Assembly: GCA_016716425.1 (NCBI GenBank)
Contig: JADJWJ010000020.1
Span: 62,001-126,000, forward strand
Reading direction: 5' to 3'
Source of the DNA: Betaproteobacteria bacterium
GTDB lineage: Bacteria > Pseudomonadota > Gammaproteobacteria > Burkholderiales > Casimicrobiaceae
Length of the DNA stretch: 64,000 nucleotides
Shown one piece after another: positions 19,100-28,112 of this stretch. A model generated the notes under the pieces. That model searched no databases. It was not told the DNA's origin and saw only the letters and a program-made list of their open reading frames with translations. A program made the position numbers and the translations under genes. The stretch's first letter is position 1, and each line of letters begins with the position of its first letter.

Positions 19100-19981
19100 A
19101 TGGAAAAGCGCGTCGTCTTTCGCTCGGCGTGGTTGCCGTATGTGCTGGTCGCGCCGCAGATCGCGATCACGGTCATCTTCTTCTTCTGGCCCGCGACGCA
19201 GGCCGTCTGGTACTCGTTCCAGCTGCAGGACGCCTTCGGGCTCAAGTCGCAGTTCGTCGGCCTGCAGAACTTCGTCCACCTGTTCCGCGATCCGGTCTAC
19301 CTCAACTCGTTCCGGGTCACGGCGATCTTCAGCGTGCTGGTCGCGGGCATCGGCATCGCGATCGCGCTGCTGCTCGCCGTCATGGCCGACCGCGTGGTGC
19401 GCGCCGCGGTCGGCTACAAGACGCTGCTGATCTGGCCGTACGCGGTGGCGCCCGCCATCGCCGGCGTGCTCTACGCCTTCCTGTTCGCGCCTTCGATCGG
19501 CATCGTCACCTACGTGCTGAAGGGGCTCGGCATCGACTGGAACTGGATCATCAACGGCAACCAGGCGATGCTGCTGGTCGTGATGGCCGCCGTGTGGAAC
19601 CAGATCAGCTACAATTTCCTGTTCTTCCTCGCCGGCCTGCAGTCGATCCCGAGATCGCTGATCGAGGCGGCGGCGATCGACGGCGCCGGGCCCGGGCGGC
19701 GCTTCTGGACGATCGTCTTCCCGCTGCTGTCGCCGACGGCGTTCTTCCTGCTGGTGGTGAACGTCGTGTACGCGTTCTTCGGCACGTTCGGCATCATCGA
19801 CGCGACCACGCAGGGCGGGCCGGGGACGTCCACGCAGATCCTCGTGTACAAGGTGTACCACGACGGCGTCAAGGCATCGGACCTCGGTGGCTCGTCGGCG
19901 CAGTCGGTGATCCTGATGTTCATCGTCATCGTGCTCACCGTCGTGCAGTTCCGCTTCATCGAGAAGAAGGTCAACTACTGA
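19100..19981 (+). CDS. ugpA: sn-glycerol-3-phosphate ABC transporter permease UgpA
   Basis: 293-residue inner-membrane permease with six predicted helices (binding-protein-dependent transport family). The cytoplasmic EAA loop reads [20 protein letters not shown] and the start resembles UgpA ([17 protein letters not shown]). It pairs with UgpE to form the membrane channel. The ATG at 19100 lies 3 bases after the attenuator T-run, leaving no ordinary Shine-Dalgarno sequence; the nearest purine-rich stretch, GGAAAGGG, is within the hairpin's left arm. It is followed 10 bases later by ugpE. Confidence 0.92.
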   Translation: MEKRVVFRSAWLPYVLVAPQIAITVIFFFWPATQAVWYSFQLQDAFGLKSQFVGLQNFVHLFRDPVYLNSFRVTAIFSVLVAGIGIAIALLLAVMADRVVRAAVGYKTLLIWPYAVAPAIAGVLYAFLFAPSIGIVTYVLKGLGIDWNWIINGNQAMLLVVMAAVWNQISYNFLFFLAGLQSIPRSLIEAAAIDGAGPGRRFWTIVFPLLSPTAFFLLVVNVVYAFFGTFGIIDATTQGGPGTSTQILVYKVYHDGVKASDLGGSSAQSVILMFIVIVLTVVQFRFIEKKVNY

Positions 19982-19991
19982 CGGACTGGCG

Positions 19992-20840
19992 ATGGTAGAG
20001 AACCGTCCGCTGCTGACCTTCGCCTCGCACGCCGTGCTGATCCTCGGCGTGCTGGCGGTCGCCTTTCCCGTGTACGTCACCTTCGTCGCCTCCACGCTGA
20101 CGCTGCAGGAGATCATGTCGGTGCCGATGCCGCTGGTGCCGGGCGACCAGTTCATGGCGAACTACTCGCAGGTGCTGACCGCCGGTTCCACCACCGGCTC
20201 CAAGGCGGCGGTGTCCACGATGCTGTTCAACAGCACGGTGATGGCGCTGGGGATCGCGATCGGCAAGATCGCGATCTCCATCATCGCCTCGTTCGCGATC
20301 GTCTACTTCCGCTTTCCGCTGCGGATGTTCTTCTTCTGGATGATCTTCGTCACGCTGATGCTGCCGGTCGAGGTGCGCATCATCCCGACCTTCAAGGTGG
20401 TCTCCGACCTCGACATGCTCAATTCGTACGTCGGCCTGACGCTGCCGCTGATCGCGTCGGCCACCGCCACGTTCCTGTTCCGCCAGTTCTTCCTGACGAT
20501 CCCCGACGAGCTGGCGGAGGCCGCGCGCGTCGACGGCGCCGGGCCGATGCGCTTCTTCTGGGACGTGGTCCTGCCGCTTTCGAAGACCAGCATCGCCGCG
20601 CTGTTCGTGATCCAGTTCATCTACGGCTGGAACCAGTATCTGTGGCCGCTGCTCATCACCGGCGACGAGTCGATGTACACGGCGGTGATCGGCATCAAGC
20701 GCATGATCGTCGGCAGCGACGCGGCCAACGAGTGGAACCTGATCATGGCGACCGCGATGCTGACGATGCTGCCGCCGGCGCTGGTGGTGCTGCTGATGCA
20801 GAAGTGGTTCGTCAAGGGCCTCGTGGACACCGAGAAGTGA
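19992..20840 (+). CDS. ugpE: sn-glycerol-3-phosphate ABC transporter permease UgpE
   Basis: 282-residue MalG/UgpE-type permease with six helices. Its EAA loop is [20 protein letters not shown], and the conserved [11 protein letters not shown] segment near residue 213 and the C-terminal KWFVKGLV tail are typical of UgpE. It forms the heterodimeric channel with UgpA, powered by UgpC. It is 10 bases after ugpA and 18 bases before a small membrane-protein gene. Confidence 0.93.
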   Translation: MVENRPLLTFASHAVLILGVLAVAFPVYVTFVASTLTLQEIMSVPMPLVPGDQFMANYSQVLTAGSTTGSKAAVSTMLFNSTVMALGIAIGKIAISIIASFAIVYFRFPLRMFFFWMIFVTLMLPVEVRIIPTFKVVSDLDMLNSYVGLTLPLIASATATFLFRQFFLTIPDELAEAARVDGAGPMRFFWDVVLPLSKTSIAALFVIQFIYGWNQYLWPLLITGDESMYTAVIGIKRMIVGSDAANEWNLIMATAMLTMLPPALVVLLMQKWFVKGLVDTEK

Positions 20841-20858
20841 CCGGGCGATGAGCGCGCG

Positions 20859-21206
20859 ATGATTCCCGCCGCCGACGACTCGCAGATCGCGCAGGACGTC
20901 GCGCGCGACCGCGACGTCCTGCTCCGGCTGCTGTCGGTCACGGCGTCGCTGGCGGGACTGTGCATGGCGGCGCTGGGTCTCATGGAATACGGGACGCCGG
21001 AGGCGACCTACCGGACCCTTGCCGACGAGGTCATCGCACTCGCCGCCCTGCTGTTCGTCTGCTGCGTCTACCTGATCCTGTGGGCGTTGCGCACCCGGTC
21101 GCCGCGCCGCGCGTGGTCGCTCGGGCGCATCGTCGACTGGATCTTCCTCGTCGCGCTGACCACGATGCTGGTCGCCGCCGCCTACATCGTGTTCTGGGTG
21201 TTCTGA
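20859..21206 (+). CDS. Small three-helix membrane protein embedded in the ugp operon
   Basis: 115 residues, not recognised. After a charged N-terminus ([14 protein letters not shown]) there are three hydrophobic segments at about residues 23-42, 58-77 and 92-113, ending in [11 protein letters not shown]. It starts 18 bases after ugpE and stops 2 bases before the ugpC ATG, so it must be co-transcribed. Canonical ugp operons lack a gene here. It could be an accessory subunit, a modulator of the permease or an unrelated passenger; sequence does not decide. Confidence 0.8.
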   Translation: MIPAADDSQIAQDVARDRDVLLRLLSVTASLAGLCMAALGLMEYGTPEATYRTLADEVIALAALLFVCCVYLILWALRTRSPRRAWSLGRIVDWIFLVALTTMLVAAAYIVFWVF

Positions 21207-21208
21207 TC

Positions 21209-22273
21209 ATGGCAAGGGTAGAGTTTCGCGACGTCCGCAAGAGCTTCGGCGACGTCGAGATCATTCATGGCGTCGCTGCCAGCGTCGCCGACGGCGAGTT
21301 CGTCGTGATCGTCGGTCCGTCCGGCTGCGGCAAGTCGACGCTGCTGCGCATGGTGGCCGGGCTCGAGGCGATCACGGCGGGCGAGATCGTGATCGGCGAC
21401 CGCGTGGTCAACCTGCTGGAGCCCAAGGATCGCGACATCGCGATGGTGTTCCAGAACTACGCGCTCTACCCGCACATGAGCGTGTTCGACAACATGGCCT
21501 ACGGGCTCAAGATCCGCGGGTTCGGAAAGGCCGACATCAGGGCGCGGGTCGACCGCGCCGCGGAGATCCTGGAGCTCGGCCCGCTGCTGGACCGCAAGCC
21601 GCGCCAGCTGTCCGGCGGCCAGCGCCAGCGCGTCGCGATGGGGCGCGCCATCGTGCGCGAGCCGGCGGTGTTCCTGTTCGACGAGCCGCTGTCGAACCTG
21701 GACGCGAAGCTGCGCGTGCAGATGCGCTTCGAGATCCAGAAGCTGCATCGGCGCCTGGGAACGACGAGTCTGTTCGTCACGCACGACCAGGTCGAGGCGA
21801 TGACGCTCGCGCAGCGGATGGTCGTGATGAATGCCGGCCGCGCCGAGCAGATCGGCACGCCGATGGACGTCTACGAGGATCCCGCCACGATGTTCGTCGC
21901 CGGCTTCATCGGCTCCCCGGCGATGAACTTCCTGCCGGCGCGCGCCGACGGCGGTGCGCGCTTCTCCCTGCTCGCAGGCGGTGCGATCGTCGCCGCCGCC
22001 GGCGGCGCGCCGGCCGGCGCCGCGGTCACGATCGGCCTGCGGCCCGAGCATCTGCGGCCGGCGCCGGCGGCCGACGCCGTGCTCTCGGGCACCGTCGAAA
22101 TGGTCGAGCAGCTGGGGGCCGACACGCTGATCCACTTGGGCCACGGCGCGGACACGATCGTCGCGCGCCTGCCGCACGAGTTGCGCTTCGAGGTAGGCGC
22201 GACCATTCACCTGACCGCGGACGCGGAGCGGGTGTTCCTGTTCGACAGCGCCACCGGCGCGCGCATCCGATGA
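21209..22273 (+). CDS. ugpC: sn-glycerol-3-phosphate ABC transporter ATPase UgpC
   Basis: 354-residue ATPase of the MalK/UgpC group. Walker [10 protein letters not shown] (36-44), Q-loop [10 protein letters not shown], signature LSGGQ (134-138), Walker B FLFDEP (155-160), and the switch His in [10 protein letters not shown]. The C-terminal third is the MalK-type regulatory TOBE domain ([23 protein letters not shown]). It energises UgpAE. It is shared with sugar importers in some bacteria, but no sugar permease is present here. It is followed by ugpQ after about 100 bases. Confidence 0.93.
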   Translation: MARVEFRDVRKSFGDVEIIHGVAASVADGEFVVIVGPSGCGKSTLLRMVAGLEAITAGEIVIGDRVVNLLEPKDRDIAMVFQNYALYPHMSVFDNMAYGLKIRGFGKADIRARVDRAAEILELGPLLDRKPRQLSGGQRQRVAMGRAIVREPAVFLFDEPLSNLDAKLRVQMRFEIQKLHRRLGTTSLFVTHDQVEAMTLAQRMVVMNAGRAEQIGTPMDVYEDPATMFVAGFIGSPAMNFLPARADGGARFSLLAGGAIVAAAGGAPAGAAVTIGLRPEHLRPAPAADAVLSGTVEMVEQLGADTLIHLGHGADTIVARLPHELRFEVGATIHLTADAERVFLFDSATGARIR

Positions 22274-22376
22274 GCGTCGCCGACCCGTCCCGGGCAGCAG
22301 CACCGCGCAACGAGGCGGGCAGACGCGCCGCGCAGGAACGCAGCGCAGCGGTGGGTGCCGCGCGCGGGCGGACCCC

Positions 22377-23147
22377 TTGACCGCGCCCGCACTTGCCGGA
22401 TGGCCGTACCCGCGGCTATGCGCGCACCGCGGCGCGGGCAAGCTCGCGCCCGAAAACACGCTGACCGCCATGCGCGTCGGCCACGCGCACGGCTACCGGA
22501 TGGTCGAGTTCGACGTGAAGCTTGCCGCCGACAACGTGGCGTTCCTGCTGCACGACGCGACGCTCGAGCGCACGACCAGCGGCCGCGGTCGCGCCGATGC
22601 GCTGCTGTGGCGCGAACTGTCGCGGCTCGACGCCGGCGGCTGGCACTCGGCGAAGTACGCGGGCGAGATGCTGCCGACGTTCGCGGCGGTCGCGCGCTGG
22701 GCGCGCGCGCACGGCGTCGCGTGCAACGTCGAGATCAAGCCCACGCCGGGCCGCGAGCGCGAGACCGGCGCCGCCGTGGCGCTCGACGCGGCGTCGCTGT
22801 GGCGCGACGCGGAAGTCCCGCCGCTCCTGTCGTCGTTCGCGGAAGATGCGCTCGCCGCCGCGCGCGAAGCCGTGCCGGGCCTGCCGCGCGCGCTGCTGCT
22901 CGACGAGCTGCCCGCCGACTGGCCGGAGCGCCTCGCGCGGCTCGGCTGCGTGGCGCTCGACACGAACCACGACGCGCTGACGGCCGAAGTCGTGGCGTCG
23001 GCGCATCGTCTCGGGTATCGCGTCTGCTGCTACACGCCGAACGAGCCGGCGCGCGCGAAGGAGCTTCTCGGGTGGGGCGTCGACACCGTCATCACCGACG
23101 CCGTCGACCTGATTCCACCGGAGGCGGGGGACTCGGTGGTCGCGTGA
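22377..23147 (+). CDS. ugpQ: Glycerophosphodiester phosphodiesterase UgpQ
   Basis: 256-residue GDPD-family TIM barrel that hydrolyses glycerophosphodiesters to glycerol-3-phosphate and an alcohol. Catalytic landmarks are AHRGAGKLAPENT (His-Arg, Glu), VEFDVKLAADNVAFLLHD (metal-binding Glu/Asp and the second His), and NVEIKPTPG. There is no in-frame ATG upstream of the conserved start, so I use the TTG at 22377. Downstream of ugpC, it completes a system that imports diesters and cleaves them in the cytosol. Confidence 0.9.
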   Translation: MTAPALAGWPYPRLCAHRGAGKLAPENTLTAMRVGHAHGYRMVEFDVKLAADNVAFLLHDATLERTTSGRGRADALLWRELSRLDAGGWHSAKYAGEMLPTFAAVARWARAHGVACNVEIKPTPGRERETGAAVALDAASLWRDAEVPPLLSSFAEDALAAAREAVPGLPRALLLDELPADWPERLARLGCVALDTNHDALTAEVVASAHRLGYRVCCYTPNEPARAKELLGWGVDTVITDAVDLIPPEAGDSVVA

Positions 23148-23192
23148 GGGTCGGCCCCCGATCGTGCCGGCCGGCCGCATCGCCGCGGCTTC

Positions 23193-23430
23193 GTGAGGGT
23201 CAGACCCCGATGCCGCCGTTCGGACGCATCCGAGGTTTCGACCCCGTGGCGGGGTACCGCAGCGCGCAAGGGTCTGACCCTCAAGCGCCAAAGGGTCTGA
23301 CCCCTGCGCCGGTGAGGGTCAGACCCTGATGCCGCCGTTCGGACGCATCCGAGGTTTCAACGCCGTGGCGCGGTACCGCAGCGCGCAAGGGTCTGACCCT
23401 TAAGCGCCAGAGGGTCTGACCCTCAGGCCG
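23193..23430. repeat. 119-bp tandem direct repeat with GGGTCAGACCC palindromes
   Basis: Two nearly identical units start at 23193 and 23312. Each opens with GTGAGGGTCAGACCC, has a shared core (GCCGCCGTTCGGACGC, then CGCAGCGCGCAAGGG), and ends with two copies of the inverted motif GGGTCTGACCC. A third, degenerate opening is at 23145-23190. The right unit contains the phaC stop codon. The internal inverted copies can fold into stems between the converging ugpQ and phaC genes. Confidence 0.75.
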
Positions 23431-25180
23431 GTGCGAGGACGTAGCGCCCCGGCGCCGGATCGAGCGGCGGATAGGCGTCGCTGCCGGCGCCGCGCGGCGC
23501 CGGCCGCTGCGGTCCGCCGTGGCCGGCGAGCCAGCGCCCCCAGTGCGGCCACCAGCTGCCCGGCACGGTTTCGGCGCGCGCGAGCCAGTCGTCCGGCGCG
23601 TCGGTGACGAGGTCGTTCGTCCAGTAGCTGCGCCGCGGCGGCTGCGGCGGATTGACGACGCCGGCGATGTGCCCGGAGGCGCCCAGCACGAACGACACGT
23701 CGCCGCCTACCAGCGCGGTCGTCCGGTACGCGGCGCGCCACGGCACGATGTGGTCGTCGCGCGACGCGTAGACGTAGACCGGCACGTGGATGCGCGACAG
23801 GTCCACGCGCTCGCCCAGCATCGTCAGCGCGCCCGGCTCGCGCAGCCGGTTGTCGAGGTACAGGTTGCGCAGGTAGTACACGTACATCGGGCCCGGCAGG
23901 TTCGCCGAATCGCCGTTCCAGTAGAGAAGGTCGAACGCCGGCGGCGTCTCGCCCTTCAGGTAGTTGCCGACGACGTAGTTCCACACGAGCTCGTTCGCCC
24001 GCAGGCTCGCGAACGCGCTGGCGAGTTCGCCGCCGTGCACGCGCTCGCCGGCAGCGAGCTGCGGCTCGCGCGCCGCGAGCAGCTCGCGCGAGACGTACAC
24101 GCCGATGTCGCCGGGGTCGGCGAAATCGAGCATCGTGGTGAGCAGCGTTGCGCTCGTCACGCTGGCGTCGCGCCGGGCCGCGAGCACGGCAAGCGCGCTC
24201 GCGAGCAGGGTGCCGCCGACGCAGAACCCCAGCGTATTGACGGTCCGGCTGCCCGCGATCTCGCGGGCCAGGCGGATGGCGGCCAGCACGCCTCGCTCGA
24301 GATAGTCGTCCCACGTCAGCGCGCCCTGCTCGGGCGGGACGTTGCGCCACGAGATCATGAACACCGTGTGTCCCTGCGCGACCGCCCACGCGACGAACGA
24401 ATTCTCGGGCTTCAAGTCGAGGATGTAGTACTTGTTGATGCACGGCGGCACGATCAGGAGTGGCCGCCGGCACACGGTCGGCGTGACCGCGTCGTACTGG
24501 ATCAGCTCGATCAGTTCGTTGCGGTACACGACGCTGCCGGGCGTGATCGCGAGATTGCGGCCGACGGCGAACGCGCGCTCGTCCGTCATCGTGATCCGGC
24601 CGCGCTTCGCGTCGTCGGCGAGGTTGCGCAGTCCCTGCACGAGGCTCTCGCCTTCGGTGGCGATGGCCTTCGCGAGCACCTCCGGATTGGTCGCGGGGAA
24701 GTTCGTCGGTGCGATGGCGTCGACGTACTGGCGCGTCGCGAACTCGAGCCGCCGCCTCTCCTCCGGCGGCAGCGGCGCCGCGTGCGCGAGCTCGCGCAGG
24801 TAATCGGCGTACAGCAGGTACGACTGCATCAGCAGCGAGAAGAACGGCTGCTCGCGCCAGGCGGGTGCATGGAAGCGGCGGTCGCCCGGCGGCGGCGCGA
24901 CCACCTGGGCGACCCGGCCCGCGTGCCGCGGCGCGTCGGCGACGGCCTGCCACAGCGCCTGCAACCGTTCGCGCAACCGTGCGTTGAGGCGCGCCACGTC
25001 CGTGGCCGCGTGCGCCGCCGGTCCCGCCGCGGCTTCCGCGGGCGGCGCGGCCGCGGGCGCGGCCGCGCTGCGCCACCACTGCGCCCACGCGGCCTGCGCG
25101 CGCTGCCACTCGCCCGCGAGGTCGGCCCACGATTGCGGGGTTGCCGGATCCAGGGGGGCCATCGTCGGTGGGGTCGTCAC
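23423..25180 (-). CDS. phaC: Class I polyhydroxyalkanoate synthase PhaC
   Basis: 585 residues, the usual class I length. It polymerises 3-hydroxyacyl-CoA into PHA granules in the cytosol. The lipase-like box is GFCVGG with catalytic Cys320, Asp476 lies in RDDHIVPW and His504 in ASGHIAGVVNPP, spaced as in Cupriavidus PhaC. The N-terminal Ala-rich segment (about 40-65) is typically variable; FFSLLMQSYLLYADYL and ITPGSVVYRNELIELIQY are conserved. No phaA/phaB/phaP is adjacent, although a FabG/PhaB-type reductase sits at 35820. The stop codon is inside the 119-bp repeat. Confidence 0.95.
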   Translation of the reverse strand: MTTPPTMAPLDPATPQSWADLAGEWQRAQAAWAQWWRSAAAPAAAPPAEAAAGPAAHAATDVARLNARLRERLQALWQAVADAPRHAGRVAQVVAPPPGDRRFHAPAWREQPFFSLLMQSYLLYADYLRELAHAAPLPPEERRRLEFATRQYVDAIAPTNFPATNPEVLAKAIATEGESLVQGLRNLADDAKRGRITMTDERAFAVGRNLAITPGSVVYRNELIELIQYDAVTPTVCRRPLLIVPPCINKYYILDLKPENSFVAWAVAQGHTVFMISWRNVPPEQGALTWDDYLERGVLAAIRLAREIAGSRTVNTLGFCVGGTLLASALAVLAARRDASVTSATLLTTMLDFADPGDIGVYVSRELLAAREPQLAAGERVHGGELASAFASLRANELVWNYVVGNYLKGETPPAFDLLYWNGDSANLPGPMYVYYLRNLYLDNRLREPGALTMLGERVDLSRIHVPVYVYASRDDHIVPWRAAYRTTALVGGDVSFVLGASGHIAGVVNPPQPPRRSYWTNDLVTDAPDDWLARAETVPGSWWPHWGRWLAGHGGPQRPAPRGAGSDAYPPLDPAPGRYVLAPA

Positions 25181-25223
25181 ATCGGCGGCCGCGCGGCGAA
25201 GCGCCGCCGGCCGACCGTGATGG

Positions 25224-25229
25224 TATCGT
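25224..25229 (+). promoter_or_regulatory. Possible extended -10 element
   Basis: TGGTATCGT (25221-25229) fits an extended -10 box about 32 bases before the small membrane ORF at 25261. No clear -35 was seen. Confidence 0.25.
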
Positions 25230-25260
25230 GCGCGGCGCAGGACCTCAACGCGCGCTCGCG

Positions 25261-25410
25261 ATGCACGTCGTCATCATCGGCTGGCTGTTCGTCATCGGCA
25301 CGATGGCGCTCGCGCTGTCGTCGCCGCTCGCCGCCATCCTGTTCTTCGCGGGCGTCGGCGTGGCGCCCGTAGCGCTCGTCGTCTGGCTCGCCGCGCGCCG
25401 CAGGCGCTAG
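25261..25410 (+). CDS. Small hydrophobic protein, 49 residues
   Basis: Begins MHVVIIGWLFVIGTMALALS and has two hydrophobic stretches (about 3-21 and 23-42) and a terminal RRRR. Similar short proteins of unknown function recur in Betaproteobacteria, which supports a real gene. The TAG stop overlaps the ZIP stop on the other strand: the palindrome CTAG (25407-25410) serves both genes. No strong Shine-Dalgarno sequence is visible. Confidence 0.6.
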   Translation: MHVVIIGWLFVIGTMALALSSPLAAILFFAGVGVAPVALVVWLAARRRR

Positions 25411-26204
25411 TGCTCGAGCAGCGCGTGCACGGTGGCGATGATGCCCACGCCCAGCCCGATCAGCAGCATCTGCCGTGCGGTCTCGATCGGCTCCGGCCGC
25501 CGGTGCAGGCTCGGGATCAGGTCGGCGACGGCGACGTAGAGCAGGCTGGCCGCCGCGACGGCGAGCACCGTCGGCAGCGCCTGCTGCATCTGCGCCAGCG
25601 CCGCGTAGCCGGCCAGCGCGCCGGCCAGCGTCGCGCCGCCGGCGGCGACGTTGTACGCGAAAGCGCGCGGCCGCGTGAACCCGGAGTGGATCAGCACCGC
25701 GAAGTCGCCGACCTGCTGCGGCACCGCGTGCGCGACGATCGCGACGGTCGTGGCGATGCCCAGCCGCGCGTCCGTGAGGAATGCCGCGGCGATCACGATC
25801 CCGTCGCAGAAGCTGTGGACCGCGTTGCCGATGAGGATCATGAGCCCGGAGCGGCCGCCGTCGCCCGGCGCTTGCGCGTGCAGCGCGTGGTCGTGTTCGG
25901 TCTCGTCGGCATCATCGCTGTGCTCGGCGTGGCCGTGCGCGTGGCGCCACAGCACGAGCCGCTCGAGCAGGAAGAACGCGAGCAGGCCGATCAGCACGGT
26001 GGTCATCACGTGCCCGGCGTCGCCGTCCTCGAGCGCGTGCGGCAGCATCTCGAGGAAGACCGCTCCCAGCAGCGCGCCGACGGCGAACGACACCAGCCGC
26101 GGGATCCAGCGGGCGTGCAGCGCGAGCGTGGCGGCCGCCGCCAGCGTGGCGAGGATGCCGCCCGCCACCGCGGCGGCGAGAATGGATGCGAGCGTAGTGC
26201 TCAT
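25407..26204 (-). CDS. ZIP family divalent metal transporter
   Basis: 265-residue inner-membrane protein with about eight helices. The metal-path helices read NAVHSFCDGIVIAAAFL and AHAVPQQVGDFAVLIHSGF (ZIP HNxxDG / HExPxE-type motifs, here H-SFCDG and HAVPQQ). A His/Asp/Glu-rich cytosolic loop (HAHGHAEHSDDADETEHDH) lies between TM3 and TM4 as in ZIP transporters. Zn2+ or Fe2+ uptake is the usual role. The E of HExPxE is replaced by A. I chose the ATG at 26204; an upstream start would add a non-conserved segment. Confidence 0.88.
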   Translation of the reverse strand: MSTTLASILAAAVAGGILATLAAAATLALHARWIPRLVSFAVGALLGAVFLEMLPHALEDGDAGHVMTTVLIGLLAFFLLERLVLWRHAHGHAEHSDDADETEHDHALHAQAPGDGGRSGLMILIGNAVHSFCDGIVIAAAFLTDARLGIATTVAIVAHAVPQQVGDFAVLIHSGFTRPRAFAYNVAAGGATLAGALAGYAALAQMQQALPTVLAVAAASLLYVAVADLIPSLHRRPEPIETARQMLLIGLGVGIIATVHALLEH

Positions 26205-26305
26205 GGGAACGCGTGCGCCGCGCGCGTGGGGCACGCTGCAACCGCCGTGCATTCTACCAGCGCGGACGCGACCTCAGCATCGACGCGGACGCACGCGCCC
26301 GCGCT

Positions 26306-27091
26306 TCACGGCGCGAGCCACGCGACCAGCGCCATCCGGCCGCGGGTCCGGTCGCGCCGCCACGAGTGGAAGCGCGCGGCCTCCGCGTGCGTGCACGCAC
26401 CGTCGACGACCACGTCGGCCACGCCGGCGGCGGCCAGGCGCCGGCGCGCGAGCGCGGGCAGGTCGGCGAGCCACTTGCCGGCGGCGACCGGCGCGAAGTG
26501 CGCGGACGCGCCGGCGTCGTCCGCGCAGTGCGTGTCGCGCACGTCGGCGCCGACCTCGAACGCGCGCGGGCCGATCGCGGGGCCGATCCACGCCGCGATG
26601 TCGCCCGGCGCCGCCTGCATCGCCGCGACGGTCGTCTCGAGCACGCCGGCGGCAAGCCCGCGCCAGCCCGCGTGCGCGACCGCGACCACGCTCGCCGCAC
26701 GGTCGGCGAGCAGCACCGGCAGGCAATCGGCGACGCGCACGGACAGCACGACGCCGGGGGAGCGCGTGAGCGCGGCGTCGGCCCGCGGCGGCGCGGCGCG
26801 CAGCGCGTCCGCACCTGCCGCGTCGACCGCGACCACGTCGCGGCCGTGCACCTGCTCGAGCCACACCGGGTCCGCCGGCAGCCACGCACGCAGCCGGCGG
26901 CGGCATTCGCCGACGTTGCCGGCGACCTCGTCGGCGGTCGGATGCGCGGGACCGGCGTCGAAGTCGGCCGCCGCGTGACCGCCGTCGCGCGTGGTGAACA
27001 GCGCGCACACACGCTCGGGGCCGTGCCACGCCGGCACGATCCAGTCGAGGCCCTGCTGCGCGAGCCGCGTGCGCGGCGATGCGCCCGTCAC
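26306..27091 (-). CDS. pgeF: Peptidoglycan editing factor PgeF (multicopper oxidase/laccase-domain)
   Basis: 261 residues, YfiH/PgeF family, which removes L-Ser wrongly built into muropeptides and also shows purine nucleoside phosphorylase activity in some members. The metal and active-site residues are His82 (EQVHGRDVV), Cys123 (ADCLPVLLAD) and His140 (AHAGWRGL); GPAIGPRAFEVG follows. The GTG start at 27091 overlaps the rluD TGA (GTGA), as is usual for the conserved rluD-pgeF pair. Confidence 0.9.
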   Translation of the reverse strand: MTGASPRTRLAQQGLDWIVPAWHGPERVCALFTTRDGGHAAADFDAGPAHPTADEVAGNVGECRRRLRAWLPADPVWLEQVHGRDVVAVDAAGADALRAAPPRADAALTRSPGVVLSVRVADCLPVLLADRAASVVAVAHAGWRGLAAGVLETTVAAMQAAPGDIAAWIGPAIGPRAFEVGADVRDTHCADDAGASAHFAPVAAGKWLADLPALARRRLAAAGVADVVVDGACTHAEAARFHSWRRDRTRGRMALVAWLAP

Positions 27092-28062
27092 GCGGGCTCC
27101 TGCCGCGCCGCGGCGCGCAGCGCGCCCACGAGCGCGGCGAAATCGGCGGGCGGCGGGGACTCCCACTGCATCGGCGCGTGCGTGAGCGGATGCACGAGGC
27201 CGAGCCGCTGCGCGTGCAGCGCCTGCCGCGCGAAGGCGAGTGCCTCCGGCGGCAATCCGCGCGCGGCGACGCGGCGGCCACGGTACGTCGGATCGCCGAC
27301 GAGCGGATGCCCGAGCGCGGTCAGGTGGACGCGGATCTGGTGCGTGCGCCCGGTCTCGAGGCGGCAGCGTACGAGCGTCGCGCAGCCGAAGCGCTCGACG
27401 ACGTCGACGTGCGTGCGCGCGGGCCGGCCGGCGGCGACGACGGCCATCGTGGTGCGCTGCGTCGGGTGGCGGCCGATCGGCGCGTCGACGGTCGTCGCGC
27501 GCGCGAGGTCGCCGTGGACGATGGCGGCGTATTCACGCTGCACCGTGCGCGCGGCGAGCTGGCGGACGAGATCGAGCTGCGCCTCCGGTGTCTTCGCGAC
27601 GACCATGAGGCCGCTCGTGTCCTTGTCGAGGCGGTGCACGATGCCGGCGCGCGGCACCGTCGCGAGCGACGGTGCGTGGTGCAGCAGCGCGTTCTGCAGC
27701 GTTCCGTCGCGGTTGCCGGCACCGGGGTGCACGACGAGGCCGGGCGGCTTGTCGACGACGATGAGCGCGGCATCCTCGTGCACGATCGGCAGCGCGATCG
27801 GCTGGGCCACGATGCGCGCGTCGGCCACGGCCGGCAGTTCGGTGACGGTCACCGACTCGCCGCCGCGCAGCTTGTGCCGCGGCGCGACGACGGCCGTGTC
27901 GTCGACGCGCACCTGCCCCGCTTCGATCCAGCTCTTCAGCCGGTTGCGCGAGTGCTGCGGCAGCAGTTGCGCGAGCGCATGGTCGAGCCGCATGCCCGCG
28001 AGCACGGCCGGCACCGTGAGGCGGTGCGGGGGACGGGCAGCGTGCGCTTGCGCCGGCGGCAT
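27088..28062 (-). CDS. rluD: 23S rRNA pseudouridine synthase RluD
   Basis: 324 residues. An N-terminal S4 RNA-binding domain (RLDHALAQLLPQHSRNRLKSWIEAGQV) is followed by the RluA-type catalytic core with the nucleophile Asp146 in GIVHRLDKDTSG, plus LETGRTHQIRVHL and GHPLVGDPTY. It makes pseudouridines 1911/1915/1917 in helix 69 of 23S rRNA. It overlaps pgeF by 4 bases and is divergent from bamD, a widely conserved arrangement in Beta- and Gammaproteobacteria. Confidence 0.93.
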   Translation of the reverse strand: MPPAQAHAARPPHRLTVPAVLAGMRLDHALAQLLPQHSRNRLKSWIEAGQVRVDDTAVVAPRHKLRGGESVTVTELPAVADARIVAQPIALPIVHEDAALIVVDKPPGLVVHPGAGNRDGTLQNALLHHAPSLATVPRAGIVHRLDKDTSGLMVVAKTPEAQLDLVRQLAARTVQREYAAIVHGDLARATTVDAPIGRHPTQRTTMAVVAAGRPARTHVDVVERFGCATLVRCRLETGRTHQIRVHLTALGHPLVGDPTYRGRRVAARGLPPEALAFARQALHAQRLGLVHPLTHAPMQWESPPPADFAALVGALRAAARQEPA

Positions 28063-28073
28063 GGGGCGGGAGT

Positions 28074-28079
28074 TATAAT
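28074..28079 (+). promoter_or_regulatory. bamD promoter -10 box
   Basis: A perfect TATAAT lies 33 bases before the bamD GTG and 12 bases from the divergent rluD ATG. TTGCGC at 28048-28053 is the only -35-like hexamer, with a long 20-base spacer. Confidence 0.5.
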
Positions 28080-28112
28080 GCGCGGCTCAATGTCGCTTCG
28101 AGGCCCCGGCCC

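Noticed and set aside
23193..23430. CRISPR-like repeat array
   Set aside because: Only two units, 119 bases each and contiguous, with no spacers or cas genes; it is a tandem repeat.
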